NCBI GenBank assembly: GCA_024281825.1
Contig: JAMWZY010000005.1
Location: 124,001-188,000 of the forward strand
DNA length: 64,000 nt
Source: Nitrosomonas sp.
GTDB taxonomy: Bacteria > Pseudomonadota > Gammaproteobacteria > Burkholderiales > Nitrosomonadaceae
Direction of reading: 5' to 3'
The translations under genes were made by a program, and so were the position numbers. Within the stretch, counting starts at the first letter, position 1, and each line of letters opens with the position of its first letter. The notes beneath the pieces were generated by a model. That model was not told the origin of the DNA. It ran no database searches and worked only from the letters and a program-made list of their open reading frames with translations. Of the stretch, positions 1 through 8,327 are shown one piece after another.

Positions 1-440
1 AAGAGCTTTTCGAGCAGTTTGACAAAATTGTCAGTGCCAGGGGGTATGATAATCGTTCTGAGGCGATTCGTGATTTGGTGCGGGAATATCTTGAAGCTTC
101 TCGCTTGCAAAAAGATAACAAAGGTTATTGCATTGCTACTTTGACCTATATCTATAATCATCATGAGCGCGATTTGGCAGCATTGGTGACATCTTCTCAC
201 CATGAGCATCATGACATTACACTATCTAGCATGCATGTGCATATGGATCATGACAATTGCCTTGAGGTCGTGATTTTGCGTGGTACCATTCAAGATGTAC
301 GGTACTTTGCTAACAAAGTGATTGCCAAAAGCGGCGTTCGCCATGGTAAATTACACATTGTGCCGATAGAAGTGTCAGAAGTTTCTCATCAGCATGCGAA
401 TAATGCGCATAAGCATACCCATAGCAGTCCACGAACATAA
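1..440 (+). CDS. nikR: Nickel-responsive transcriptional regulator NikR, 5'-truncated by the window edge
   Basis: The frame is open from the first bases (ELFEQFDKIVSARGYDNRSE...), which is the N-terminal ribbon-helix-helix DNA-binding domain, so the start lies outside the window. The C-terminal ACT-like nickel domain carries the ligand pattern of the family: a histidine pair in SSHHEHHDIT, then HVHMDHDNC with the conserved His-x-His and Cys. NikR represses nickel uptake genes when nickel is bound. This copy ends in an extra histidine-rich tail (SHQHANNAHKHTHSS) that looks longer than usual and could hold additional metal. Target operators are not visible here. The family assignment is firm. 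Confidence 0.93.
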   Translation, partial: ELFEQFDKIVSARGYDNRSEAIRDLVREYLEASRLQKDNKGYCIATLTYIYNHHERDLAALVTSSHHEHHDITLSSMHVHMDHDNCLEVVILRGTIQDVRYFANKVIAKSGVRHGKLHIVPIEVSEVSHQHANNAHKHTHSSPRT

Positions 441-523
441 GGGCTGTTAAAGAACTATATCCTTGCGCTAGCCTTCTTCTTCAAAAATATTTCTCAATGG
501 CCTACAGTGAGTGGTTGGTAGTG

Positions 524-1753
524 CTACCATCCTGCCAAATAGGTGTTCATCAGACTGGAAGAACTTTCATAGAGCTCGGTAACGCTATGGCGGTCAAACC
601 TCAAACTTCTCAATTTGACGGGCTTCGTAGGCAATATTTCTTTGGTTTCAAAATTAAACTGAATCAATGGCGTGACATGGTGGGCATTAATATAGAGATC
701 GCCAGATTCATCCGCATTGGAAACTGGGTCATGAATGTCTGCAATGACGTGAATGAGTTCGGCGATTTTTTCTGCTGGCAGTGTAATCGTGTAGGTATTA
801 AAAAAATCATCGGGAACGGGGGAGGAATTGAATGCAAAAGCTTCTAAACCTAATGTGGCTCCAACTGCTTGCGCAAGACCACCGCCAAGCGAATGACCTG
901 CTACAATAATTTTAGCGCCTGGATATCGATTGATTACATCAAGCGCAAAGTTGAAGGCGTGTTTAAATTGATCGCTGACAATTCCCGTTGCAATAGCGCT
1001 ATCCGCTGTGACATCACGGAGGAAATTTTCAGTTTCTTTGAGTGAACAGGGAAAATCACAGGTTTCTGTGCCACGAAAAATCAGAGCGATTTCTTTGGGG
1101 TTGGTATTCTGGTTTTCATAAACACCTGCATCCATGCCGGAGCTTCTGCTCTTGGTTTCGATTAAATTCCAGGTACCCACGGTAGTATTATCAAAGTCAT
1201 AGACTGAGTCGGCCAGTTGCATATAAGGCAGGGAACGGCCAAGTAGATCCGCTGCTCGGCGCTCTTCGGAAGCTAACATGCCAAAAGGCTTCCAATCTCT
1301 ACCAGCAACATAATCTGGGTTAATGTAGATAGCGACCTGGCTAAGTTGAAAGATCGTTTCGTTATCATTGGATACGAGATTAAGATCGACACTGTAGCGT
1401 TCGGTACCAAATCGTTTTGGAATATCGATTTTGGGCATATTCAAGACGCCGGTTGCTGATGTAAATGTTGGGCTATGCGGTTCAGCAGGCATGTTATCCA
1501 GCTCAATACCAGTCAATTGGAATTGATTGCTTAGTTCTGGATTGTCACTACCTAACCATTGCAATGTGCCTTTATAAATATTGAAATCATTGGGGTCGAT
1601 CATGGCCACTTTTTGTAAACAAACCAGACCTATGGTATCCAGGTAGCTTGCAGGTGCTGTCAATTTCGAACACTCTTCTGATAGTGCGTAGGTAATAGAA
1701 GCAGTAGAAATCAGACTAACAAAGCTGGTAAATTTCGCTACAGCGAGTTTCAT
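524..1753 (-). CDS. Secreted lipase, class 3 (alpha/beta hydrolase)
   Basis: A 409-residue protein with an N-terminal signal peptide (about residues 1-24, ending near TYALS). The nucleophile elbow GHSLGG places the catalytic serine at about residue 288. Asp342 in HDPVSN and His389 in FDRHS are plausible triad partners. The block ALIFRGTET around 223-230 matches the beta-strand/oxyanion region of lipase_3 proteins. The protein is probably exported to the periplasm or beyond and hydrolyses ester lipids; the substrate is unknown. The first ~140 residues match no domain I recognise. It stands alone, convergent with nikR. Confidence 0.8.
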   Translation of the reverse strand: MKLAVAKFTSFVSLISTASITYALSEECSKLTAPASYLDTIGLVCLQKVAMIDPNDFNIYKGTLQWLGSDNPELSNQFQLTGIELDNMPAEPHSPTFTSATGVLNMPKIDIPKRFGTERYSVDLNLVSNDNETIFQLSQVAIYINPDYVAGRDWKPFGMLASEERRAADLLGRSLPYMQLADSVYDFDNTTVGTWNLIETKSRSSGMDAGVYENQNTNPKEIALIFRGTETCDFPCSLKETENFLRDVTADSAIATGIVSDQFKHAFNFALDVINRYPGAKIIVAGHSLGGGLAQAVGATLGLEAFAFNSSPVPDDFFNTYTITLPAEKIAELIHVIADIHDPVSNADESGDLYINAHHVTPLIQFNFETKEILPTKPVKLRSLRFDRHSVTELYESSSSLMNTYLAGW

Positions 1754-1819
1754 AGTAATTGAGTATCCGTTATATAAGTAACGCTGTGTTCATCAAGCAA
1801 GTTTTATGGGTATTGATGA

Positions 1820-2332
1820 TCACCGAGGCATGCTTGGGTGATAACCTGTTTTTAAAGCCCGGATAGCGTCTTCATTGTTTCCGACTATTTGCCGGTTCGG
1901 GCAAAAGATATTTTTGGCTAGTTCTCTCTGTGCATAAAACTGCCGAACATTGGTTAGTTTTTCCCATTCCGATACGCGTGGCTCAGCCCAAGTTTTGTCA
2001 TTGCGTCCGAGCGCGTAAAGTTTTCTTTCGGTTGTCGCGCAACGGATTCCTTCATAACTGATATTTAAAGCGCCGGAGGAAGATTTGACGACTAAACTGA
2101 ATCGGATCACGCCATCCTCACCAACGTTGATAGAAGCTGGATCAATGAGGTACTGATTGCCGGTAACGGCACCGCCCGCATCGAATTCCAACAAATTGCT
2201 GGTATCGGGATAAGGTGGTAATTGTGTTGCGCGTTCGACCCAAGTCTTTTCGTCTTCAAATTGGTCTTTGAATGTTTTGTTGGCGCAAGCAGCCAATGTC
2301 AAACAACAGATCAATATGACGAGTAATTTCAT
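1820..2332 (-). CDS. CNP1-like family lipoprotein
   Basis: A 170-residue protein with a lipoprotein signal: LILICCLTLAAC has a lipobox ending at Cys16. The rest (DEKTWVERATQLPPYP, ISYEGIRCATTERKLYALGR, FFCPNRQI-like C terminus) resembles the CNP1-like family of betaproteobacteria, whose function is not established. The start ATG overlaps the stop of the DUF3501 gene as ATGA, so translation is probably coupled. It is the last gene of the Fe-S protein/DUF3501 operon. An outer-membrane or periplasmic location is inferred from the lipobox. Confidence 0.72.
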   Translation of the reverse strand: MKLLVILICCLTLAACANKTFKDQFEDEKTWVERATQLPPYPDTSNLLEFDAGGAVTGNQYLIDPASINVGEDGVIRFSLVVKSSSGALNISYEGIRCATTERKLYALGRNDKTWAEPRVSEWEKLTNVRQFYAQRELAKNIFCPNRQIVGNNEDAIRALKTGYHPSMPR

Positions 2333-2919
2333 GTTTCAACTAGGTCGTTTAACAGGGAGGTACGCGTATCGCCTTGGATGCTGTCGACTGTCACAGAATA
2401 AGCCGGGTGAGTAACGCCCATACGCAGCGTTGCATTTTGATGCAAAGCAAGGATCATTTCAGGGGTGAGTTCAAAGCGCAGAAAATGTACGGAAGAGGTT
2501 TTATCGGAATTTTCACGCTCAATATCTTCATCAGCAATTGCGAATACTGCATCGAACTCATCTACTTTAACCCATACCTGGTCTTCGATACCGACCATGT
2601 CCGCTAATTTTTGGGCACGTTCAGCCGGATCCGGGTATTCGATCATCATCGTAGCTTTCCAGTTGTGCCCATCCGGGATCAATGGCGTATAAGTTTCGAG
2701 TTCGTGGTTGATTTCCGCTTCTTGAAAAATACGTTCAGCAAATAGCATTTCCTGGATTTGATAACGTATGGTCAGTGCATCCTCAAAAATCAGTGAAATA
2801 TTTTCCCCTAAAGCTACTTTGCGGGGTTTTTTGTGCGCCATGACCTGATTTCGAAAATCATTGCGTACTTTGGCATACGCTTCTAATGTCAATAAGCTGT
2901 CGCGGGTAACGGTTTTCAT
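2329..2919 (-). CDS. DUF3501 family protein
   Basis: A 196-residue soluble protein without signal or membrane segment. It opens with TRDSLLTLEAYAKVRNDFR and contains the block ENISLIFEDALTIRYQIQEML, both typical of DUF3501. No catalytic motif is evident. In many proteobacteria this family lies beside an Fe-S protein of the GlpC/heterodisulfide-reductase type and rubrerythrin, as here. The gene overlaps the upstream Fe-S gene and the downstream lipoprotein gene by ATGA on both sides, giving three tightly coupled cistrons. Its job is unknown; a role in peroxide or oxygen defence together with the Fe-S protein is inference from context. Confidence 0.85.
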   Translation of the reverse strand: MKTVTRDSLLTLEAYAKVRNDFRNQVMAHKKPRKVALGENISLIFEDALTIRYQIQEMLFAERIFQEAEINHELETYTPLIPDGHNWKATMMIEYPDPAERAQKLADMVGIEDQVWVKVDEFDAVFAIADEDIERENSDKTSSVHFLRFELTPEMILALHQNATLRMGVTHPAYSVTVDSIQGDTRTSLLNDLVET

Positions 2920-4331
2920 GTTTTTTCCTCGGAAGCATGCGTTTGCGCAGACAAAACTTGCAGCCCTGGAATGGCTTGCTGGTTGTCGTTATAGCCATAA
3001 GCCATGCGTAGTAAACTCAATGGATGTAATTTTTTCGCTGTTTTGTTACCATTGTTTTCGCACATGCCTTGCTCAATATGACGTGCCGCTATGGCACAGT
3101 CGGAGCTAATATAATCCGGTTTATTGGGGGTGGCCATTTGCTTGAAAACCGGGCGGCCGATTTTCATCGAGTCTGCAAAGTATTCACTTTTTACACCCCA
3201 GGTGCCATCATGCCCGGAACATCGTTCTACCGTGGTAATTCTTGTTCCTGGAATCAATTGCAGCACATCGCGCGTTTTTTTGCCGATATTTTGTACCCGT
3301 TGATGGCAGGGAATGTGATACGAAACATTGTTCAATGGTTGTTTAAAATCCGTTTTGAGCAGTTTATCTTGATATCTGAGCAATAGGTATTCAAATGGAT
3401 CAAACATGGCAGCCGCAACGGTTTGTACCGCAGTATCTTCAGGAAACAATAGCGGGAGTTCCTGTTTGTACATCAAAACGCAAGAAGGGATCGCAGAAAT
3501 AATGGCATAGCCTTGTTGTGCAAATTTCAAGAGGTGCGGGATATTTCGATTTTTCAGTGCTTCTACCGCCGGTAAATCACCTAATTCGAGTTTTGGCATA
3601 CCGCAGCATGCTTCTTGTTCCACTAAACACGTTGGAATCTCATTATGCGCAAGGATTTGCAGCAAATCATGGCCAATGCCAGGTTCGTTGTAATTAACAT
3701 AGCAGGTGGCATAAATCGCTACTTTTCCGGGTGTTTTGTTTCCATCTTTTACTGTGAAATGAGCATCCGGTTGTGCACGGGAACGAAATTGATGTGCCGT
3801 ATATTCGGGAAGTTTTCTGTCAGCATGTATGCCTAATGTGTTATCCAATACCTTACGGGCAAGCGGCGCATTGTTTAACGTGTTAACGATTGGCGCGACA
3901 ACTGGATTGGCATTGATTTTACCCAATAAGTCGGTACTGGATAATAATTTGTCGCGAAACCCAGCGCCGGATTGCTGATATTTAACCGCCTTGGCGCGCA
4001 GCATGAGATGCGGAAAATCTATGTTCCATTCATGCGGTGGTACATACGGGCATTTGGTCATAAAACACATGTCGCACAGGTAGCAGCGATCAACCACTTC
4101 TTGAAAACGATGTTTATCAACACCATCGATTTCGCCCGTTGAACCTTCGTCAATCAAATCAAAAAGGCGTGGAAAAGCTGTACAGAGGTTGACACACCGG
4201 CGACAGCCGTGGCAAACATTAAACACGCGCTCCATTTCCTGTTGCAATTTTTCTGAATCGTAGAAATTTGCATTTTTCCAGTCTAATGAGTGACGCTTAG
4301 GGGCTTCTAAACTACCTTCGCGAGATGCCAT
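2916..4331 (-). CDS. Fe-S oxidoreductase of the GlpC / heterodisulfide reductase type
   Basis: About 471 residues from the ATG at 4331; a TTG six bases further out is also in frame but less likely. Two 4Fe-4S motifs lie near the N terminus: Cys40/43/46/50 (CHGCRRCVNLC) and Cys83/86/89/94 (CYLCDMCFMTKC). The C-terminal half has cysteine-rich CCG-type modules: ATCYVNYNEPG with EACCGMPKLE, then PCHQRVQNIG with the variant CSGHDGTWG in place of CCG. Such proteins pass electrons in the cytoplasm; the substrate is not known. It is followed by DUF3501 and CNP1 in a coupled operon. Rubrerythrin lies 89 bases upstream on the same strand. Confidence 0.85.
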   Translation of the reverse strand: MASREGSLEAPKRHSLDWKNANFYDSEKLQQEMERVFNVCHGCRRCVNLCTAFPRLFDLIDEGSTGEIDGVDKHRFQEVVDRCYLCDMCFMTKCPYVPPHEWNIDFPHLMLRAKAVKYQQSGAGFRDKLLSSTDLLGKINANPVVAPIVNTLNNAPLARKVLDNTLGIHADRKLPEYTAHQFRSRAQPDAHFTVKDGNKTPGKVAIYATCYVNYNEPGIGHDLLQILAHNEIPTCLVEQEACCGMPKLELGDLPAVEALKNRNIPHLLKFAQQGYAIISAIPSCVLMYKQELPLLFPEDTAVQTVAAAMFDPFEYLLLRYQDKLLKTDFKQPLNNVSYHIPCHQRVQNIGKKTRDVLQLIPGTRITTVERCSGHDGTWGVKSEYFADSMKIGRPVFKQMATPNKPDYISSDCAIAARHIEQGMCENNGNKTAKKLHPLSLLRMAYGYNDNQQAIPGLQVLSAQTHASEEKT

Positions 4332-4353
4332 AGTCAATGATTTCTTTCTAACT

Positions 4354-4390
4354 GTAAGATTCGCCGAAAGAATATCTCAACGAATCTTAC
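4354..4390. repeat. Inverted repeat between rubrerythrin and the Fe-S protein gene
   Basis: GTAAGATTCG at 4354-4363 is perfectly complementary to CGAATCTTAC at 4381-4390, with a 17-base loop. It sits downstream of the rubrerythrin stop and just before the Fe-S gene start on the same strand. It could be a weak terminator, attenuator or mRNA processing hairpin. No clear T-run follows on either strand. Confidence 0.55.
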
Positions 4391-4419
4391 GTGTAGTTAA
4401 CAATTACTAGGATTAATGA

Positions 4420-4839
4420 TTAATCCGTTAAGCCGTCCAGCGCACGTTGAAAACGATTGGCATGTGAACGCTCAGCTTTGGCTAAGGTTTCAAACCAATC
4501 GGCAATTTCATCAAAGCCTTCTTCACGGGCGATTTTAGTCATGCCAGGATACATATCGGTATATTCATGTGTTTCACCGGCAATGGCGGTTTTTAGATTA
4601 TCGCGGGTTGGACCAAAGCTCAATCCTGTTGCTGGATCTCCACAAGTTTCAAGATATTCCAAATGGCCATGAGCATGCCCGGTTTCACCTTCGGCAGTAG
4701 AGCGGAATACAGCGGCGACATCATTTTGTCCTTCCACATCGGCTTTAGCAGCAAAATATAGGTAGCGGCGATTGGCTTGCGATTCACCTGCAAATGCGGC
4801 TTTTAAATTGGCTTCAGTTCTAGATCCTTTGAGTTCCAT
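4420..4839 (-). CDS. Rubrerythrin-like diiron protein without rubredoxin domain
   Basis: A 139-residue four-helix ferritin-like protein. The diiron ligands are visible: Glu in [11 protein letters not shown], the ExxH in [10 protein letters not shown], Glu in AIAGETHEY, and a second ExxH in [11 protein letters not shown]. The C-terminal rubredoxin (FeCys4) domain of classical rubrerythrin is missing, so an external electron donor would be needed; the neighbouring Fe-S protein is a candidate by inference. Members reduce hydrogen peroxide in the cytoplasm. A good ribosome site (GGAG) precedes the ATG. Confidence 0.9.
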   Translation of the reverse strand: MELKGSRTEANLKAAFAGESQANRRYLYFAAKADVEGQNDVAAVFRSTAEGETGHAHGHLEYLETCGDPATGLSFGPTRDNLKTAIAGETHEYTDMYPGMTKIAREEGFDEIADWFETLAKAERSHANRFQRALDGLTD

Positions 4840-5366
4840 AATTATTTCTCCTTTTTGAATGAATAATGCAGTATCTTTTCGATTTTTTGTTATGCATATT
4901 TAAAATATACTCAGAATGACGAAAGAAAGCGAAACTGTTAGATGATAGGTATGTTGCGACAACATTTAACAACCACAGCAATAACACCAATCTTCCTAGC
5001 CTTCCTTTGAGAGCGCACCAGTATACATGTTAATCCATGTGAAAAAAGACTATCGAAGGGACTGGAGATTGTCAACCACTATGTCAGTGTTGGAAATGAA
5101 AAATAATGCAATGAAATAAGAGCAATCCAGGCAGCTCTGATTAATTATTCATAGTTTTTCAGTGACCTGTCAGTACTTAAACACATTTGGTTGCGGACTA
5201 GACAAATCATTTTCGCGATTGTAGTTGAGCCGTAATTGCTTGCATAGCCTGCCATGCTGATTTATGCTTCAATGAAACAATAAGCGGTAGATTTAATTTG
5301 TGATGATAATGAGGCAATTTGGAGTTCATGTGAGGCGTCAGTTGTCATATCATATAGTACGTTTGA
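4840..5366. other. Gene-poor stretch upstream of rubrerythrin
   Basis: About 530 bases with no convincing gene. The part next to 4840 should hold the rubrerythrin promoter. On the minus strand 5207-5329 there is a 40-codon open frame starting MNSKLPHYHHK and ending TAQLQSRK; I do not recognise it, and it could be the end of a decayed gene. Nothing else is supported. Confidence 0.4.
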
Positions 5367-5845
5367 ATGCACTCAACGGTGGACAGTCAAACGATTGAGC
5401 TCCTGGGTCGCAACCGCTTGGTTGACGAGCTACTGCAGCCGGCCTAGAAGTTGCGCTTCCGGCTCGTGATCGAGGTGTTGATCTCATCGCCTACGTCGAA
5501 CTTAACTCCAAGGTCACCAAATTTGTCGCATTCCCTATTCAGATGAAGGCCGCGTCAGCGTGCACATTTTCTATCGACTTTAAGTACTCGAAGATTGCCA
5601 ATCTGATCATTGCTTACGTTTGGGGAGTTAGGGACCATGAGCTTGCAGTCACTTACGCGCTTACTTATCGGGAGGTAATCGTTATCGCGGATGGAATGGG
5701 GTGGACCGCTACCGATTCATGGAGACAGGGAAATTATTTTACTTCCGCTCCAAGCAAGAAGCTCCACGAGCTTCTGGAGCCGTATCGAATGTCACCGGAG
5801 GCGTGGTGGCGGAGAATTGCGGGCAGCGGAAATGACGCGCCCTAG
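5367..5845 (+). pseudogene. Frameshifted PD-(D/E)XK nuclease-like gene
   Basis: Two frames join into one protein. ATG at 5367 gives MHSTVDSQTIELLGRNRLVDELLQ, which hits a stop at 5445. The next frame continues from about 5438 as AGLEVALPARDRGVDLIAYV and runs to 5845. A one-base deletion near 5434-5440 would explain this. The segment RGVDLIAY followed by FPIQMKA looks like the D...(E/Q)xK core of restriction-endonuclease-fold proteins; the tail ends MSPEAWWRRIAGS. The region is visibly richer in GC than its neighbours, which suggests horizontal origin. It has no methyltransferase partner. Either a pseudogene, a recoded gene or a sequencing error. Confidence 0.65.
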
Positions 5846-5866
5846 CCGCGCGATCGATCGACCGTT

Positions 5867-6370
5867 ATGTACAAATTGAGGATTAGAGTTTTGAATAGAC
5901 TAGCTAAAAATCTGCAAAAACATCCAGCAATTATCCTGATAATGTTTCTACTGAGTACTCTTAGTGGAATCGTAACCATTGCTTTGGGATGGGAGCAGTT
6001 TTATGCATCATTTCTTTCAAAAGAGATGAGTCTTCCTGTCTGGCTGGTTCTTTTAGTTATTTTTGTTAGTGCAATTATTTATGTTTCTCGTGGCAAATCT
6101 TCTCCAATACCAGAAGAGCTTGAGACAATTGAAGGAAAACAATTTGGTGTTCAGCAGATTGAGATGGATGGGAAGAACTTTGTAAATTGTACATTTGATG
6201 GTTCAGAGCTGGTATTTCGTGGCATAAATGGATTTAGCTTGCAAGAAAGCCATTTTAAAACTCCTCCTAGAATCACCTTTCAAGATTATGCTGGAAATAC
6301 AATAGTAGTTATGAAGGCTCTACATAAAGATCCCTTATTCAGACCCTATGTCGAGAAATCATTTGAATAA
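5867..6370 (+). CDS. Hypothetical membrane protein with two transmembrane segments
   Basis: A 167-residue protein that I do not recognise. Two hydrophobic segments lie at about 21-42 and 56-73, followed by a soluble C-terminal part. Residues 103-119 (KNFVNCTFDGSELVFRG) have the A/F-spaced look of a short pentapeptide-like beta turn, but there are too few repeats to call the fold. The DNA is more AT-rich than the nuclease-like gene directly upstream. It begins 21 bases after that gene ends. Both may be one transferred segment; function unknown. Confidence 0.6.
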   Translation: MYKLRIRVLNRLAKNLQKHPAIILIMFLLSTLSGIVTIALGWEQFYASFLSKEMSLPVWLVLLVIFVSAIIYVSRGKSSPIPEELETIEGKQFGVQQIEMDGKNFVNCTFDGSELVFRGINGFSLQESHFKTPPRITFQDYAGNTIVVMKALHKDPLFRPYVEKSFE

Positions 6371-6459
6371 GTGCATAATAAATTCATTTAACCTTGCTCA
6401 CTGATTAGCTCAAACATTAGATAATCCATCAAAGAATAAGGATCGATGAGTCAACATTT

Positions 6460-7233
6460 ATGAAAATTGCAACCTGGAACGTCAATTCGCTTAAAGTAAG
6501 ATTGCCGCATGTCATGGATTGGCTAGCCAGCTGTCAGCCTGATATCTTATGTTTGCAAGAAACAAAATTAATCGACGACAATTTCCCGCACGATGAGATC
6601 AACGCACTCGGCTATCACTGCTTGTTTAGTGGACAAAAGACCTATAATGGCGTGGCAATTTTAAGTCGGCAAGCGGGGAGTGATAAAGTTTCTGATATTC
6701 CACAGTTTTGTGATGAACAAAGACGAGTCATTGCTGCCACGTATGGTGATTTGCGGGTCGTTTGTGTCTATGTGCCTAACGGTGAGTCGGTAGCGTCACA
6801 AAAGTATCAATATAAATTACAATGGCTAGAGGCGCTTAAAGGTTGGCTGGAACAAGAATTGTACCAATATAACCAATTGATCGTATTGGGTGATTTTAAT
6901 ATTGCCCCAGAAGATCGAGATGTCCATGATCCCGAATCCTGGCGTGACAAAGTGTTATGCAGTGGACCCGAACGCGATGCTTTTAAGCGTTTGCTGAATA
7001 TGGGATTGCAGGATAGTTTTCGTTTGTTTGATCAAGCTGAAAAATCCTATACGTGGTGGGATTATCGCATGATGGCTTTTCGTCTGAATCGAGGATTGCG
7101 GATCGATCATATTTTAATCAGTGATGCACTGGCTAAAAATTGCGTCGCTTGTACTATTGATAAGCAGCCGAGAAAACTAGAGCGACCTTCGGATCATGCG
7201 CCAGTCACCGTTGAAATTGCTATTAAGGGGTAG
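6460..7233 (+). CDS. xthA: Exodeoxyribonuclease III
   Basis: A 257-residue full-length member of the endonuclease/exonuclease/phosphatase fold. Motifs in order: ATWNVNSLKVR (metal-site Asn), CLQETK (metal-binding Glu), LGDFNIAPEDRDV (catalytic Asp-x-Asn) and SDHAPV (the catalytic Asp-His pair). It cleaves at abasic sites and degrades 3' ends during base-excision repair in the cytoplasm. Its 3' end overlaps the convergent DUF4124 gene by 11 bases. Confidence 0.96.
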   Translation: MKIATWNVNSLKVRLPHVMDWLASCQPDILCLQETKLIDDNFPHDEINALGYHCLFSGQKTYNGVAILSRQAGSDKVSDIPQFCDEQRRVIAATYGDLRVVCVYVPNGESVASQKYQYKLQWLEALKGWLEQELYQYNQLIVLGDFNIAPEDRDVHDPESWRDKVLCSGPERDAFKRLLNMGLQDSFRLFDQAEKSYTWWDYRMMAFRLNRGLRIDHILISDALAKNCVACTIDKQPRKLERPSDHAPVTVEIAIKG

Positions 7234-7708
7234 TTTTTGTAGCTTCTTGTTTTTTTTCGGTTAGGTTCTGCATTTCGCTACGTAATGCGCTGAGATTCTT
7301 TTCTCGGGCTTGTATTTCTTGCCGGAGGTGTTCGACTCGATCGAGATATCGTTGATAATTACGTTCACTACCTAACCGATCGGGCACGCCATCCTTGTAT
7401 TCGTCCTTGACTTCGTTCAAGCGTTTTTCTTCTTCAGTGATTTTGCTTTGCAATTGACCACGTTGTTCTTCAAATTTCATTGATTCCCTACGTTGCATGA
7501 TGCGTTCATCGATGCCACTGGAATTTGTCGAGGGTGGCATGACTACAATGGGCGGCAGATCAAGCTGTTTCGCATTAGTGGAGGGAATATTGGAATAAGT
7601 GACTTTGCCGTTCTGATCAACGTGTTTATAGATACCAGCTTGTGCCGTGTTAATCAGCAGAATAAAACCAATCGATAGACAGAATAGGGGAAGTTTGTTT
7701 TTTAGCAT
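7223..7708 (-). CDS. DUF4124 domain protein with coiled coil (copy 1)
   Basis: A 161-residue exported protein. The signal peptide covers about residues 1-24 (LFCLSIGFILLINTAQA). The DUF4124 motif GIYKHVDQNGKVTYSN follows. From about residue 75 the sequence is charged and heptad-like (EEQRGQLQSKITEEEKRLNEV), predicting a coiled coil. Function of the family is unknown. A related gene lies 33 bases upstream on the same strand, so the two look like a tandem duplication and probably share a transcript. Confidence 0.8.
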   Translation of the reverse strand: MLKNKLPLFCLSIGFILLINTAQAGIYKHVDQNGKVTYSNIPSTNAKQLDLPPIVVMPPSTNSSGIDERIMQRRESMKFEEQRGQLQSKITEEEKRLNEVKDEYKDGVPDRLGSERNYQRYLDRVEHLRQEIQAREKNLSALRSEMQNLTEKKQEATKTTP

Positions 7709-7741
7709 GGCACCTATCGGATCGTGAACGGCATTTAGAAG

Positions 7742-8197
7742 TTATAACCTGGAAAGTTCTTTTTTTAAAGCAGAAATGTTTCGTTGATGTAGAAATAGCT
7801 TGCTTTTGAGCTGTGCGATTTTACCGTCTTGAAGGCTATCATTGCTCTGACTGATTTGCGATAACGATTGCTTGGTATCGAAGAACAATTTGTTTTCACT
7901 ATGCAACTCTTTTTCCAGAATTTGTCGCCGCGTTCCATCACGTTCTTTCTGGGCATTGCTCTTAATGCTGGGCGCGCTGGTTGGTTTTTGGGTTACGGTA
8001 TCCGCACTACGAGGAGTATTGGCATTCCCAGAAAAAGAAGCAAGATTGACTTTTTGCGCATGACGCGTCGGGCGATTGGTAAAAGTAATATTGCCGTCTT
8101 TGTCGACCAATTTGTAAATTTCTTTTCCAGCGACTGCAGCGGATGTGAATCCCAAAAGTACTGTTACGAAAATGACAGATAAATTTCTGATTCTCAT
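7742..8197 (-). CDS. DUF4124 domain protein with coiled coil (copy 2)
   Basis: A 151-residue protein with signal peptide (RNLSVIFVTVLLGFTSAAVAG), then the DUF4124 motif EIYKLVDKDGNITFTN, a polar linker rich in Ser/Thr/Pro, and a C-terminal coiled-coil stretch (KSKLFLHQRNISALKKELS). It shares architecture but only local identity with the next gene downstream. Periplasmic location is inferred. No function is known. Confidence 0.8.
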   Translation of the reverse strand: MRIRNLSVIFVTVLLGFTSAAVAGKEIYKLVDKDGNITFTNRPTRHAQKVNLASFSGNANTPRSADTVTQKPTSAPSIKSNAQKERDGTRRQILEKELHSENKLFFDTKQSLSQISQSNDSLQDGKIAQLKSKLFLHQRNISALKKELSRL

Positions 8198-8327
8198 ATC
8201 GTTTAATGAAGATTCTATGAGTTAGTATACCTACAATGTCAATATATCAATTTTTTCTTGAGTGTAAAGTAAAAAGTAGCAAAAGGAAACTTCCTGATAT
8301 TACAACTTTAAAAATGTTAATGATGTA

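Noticed and set aside
5137..5153. CTGATTAATT near the rubrerythrin gene, also found at the end of the IS5 element near 50072
   Set aside because: A ten-base AT-rich match is expected by chance and no transposase remnant is near.
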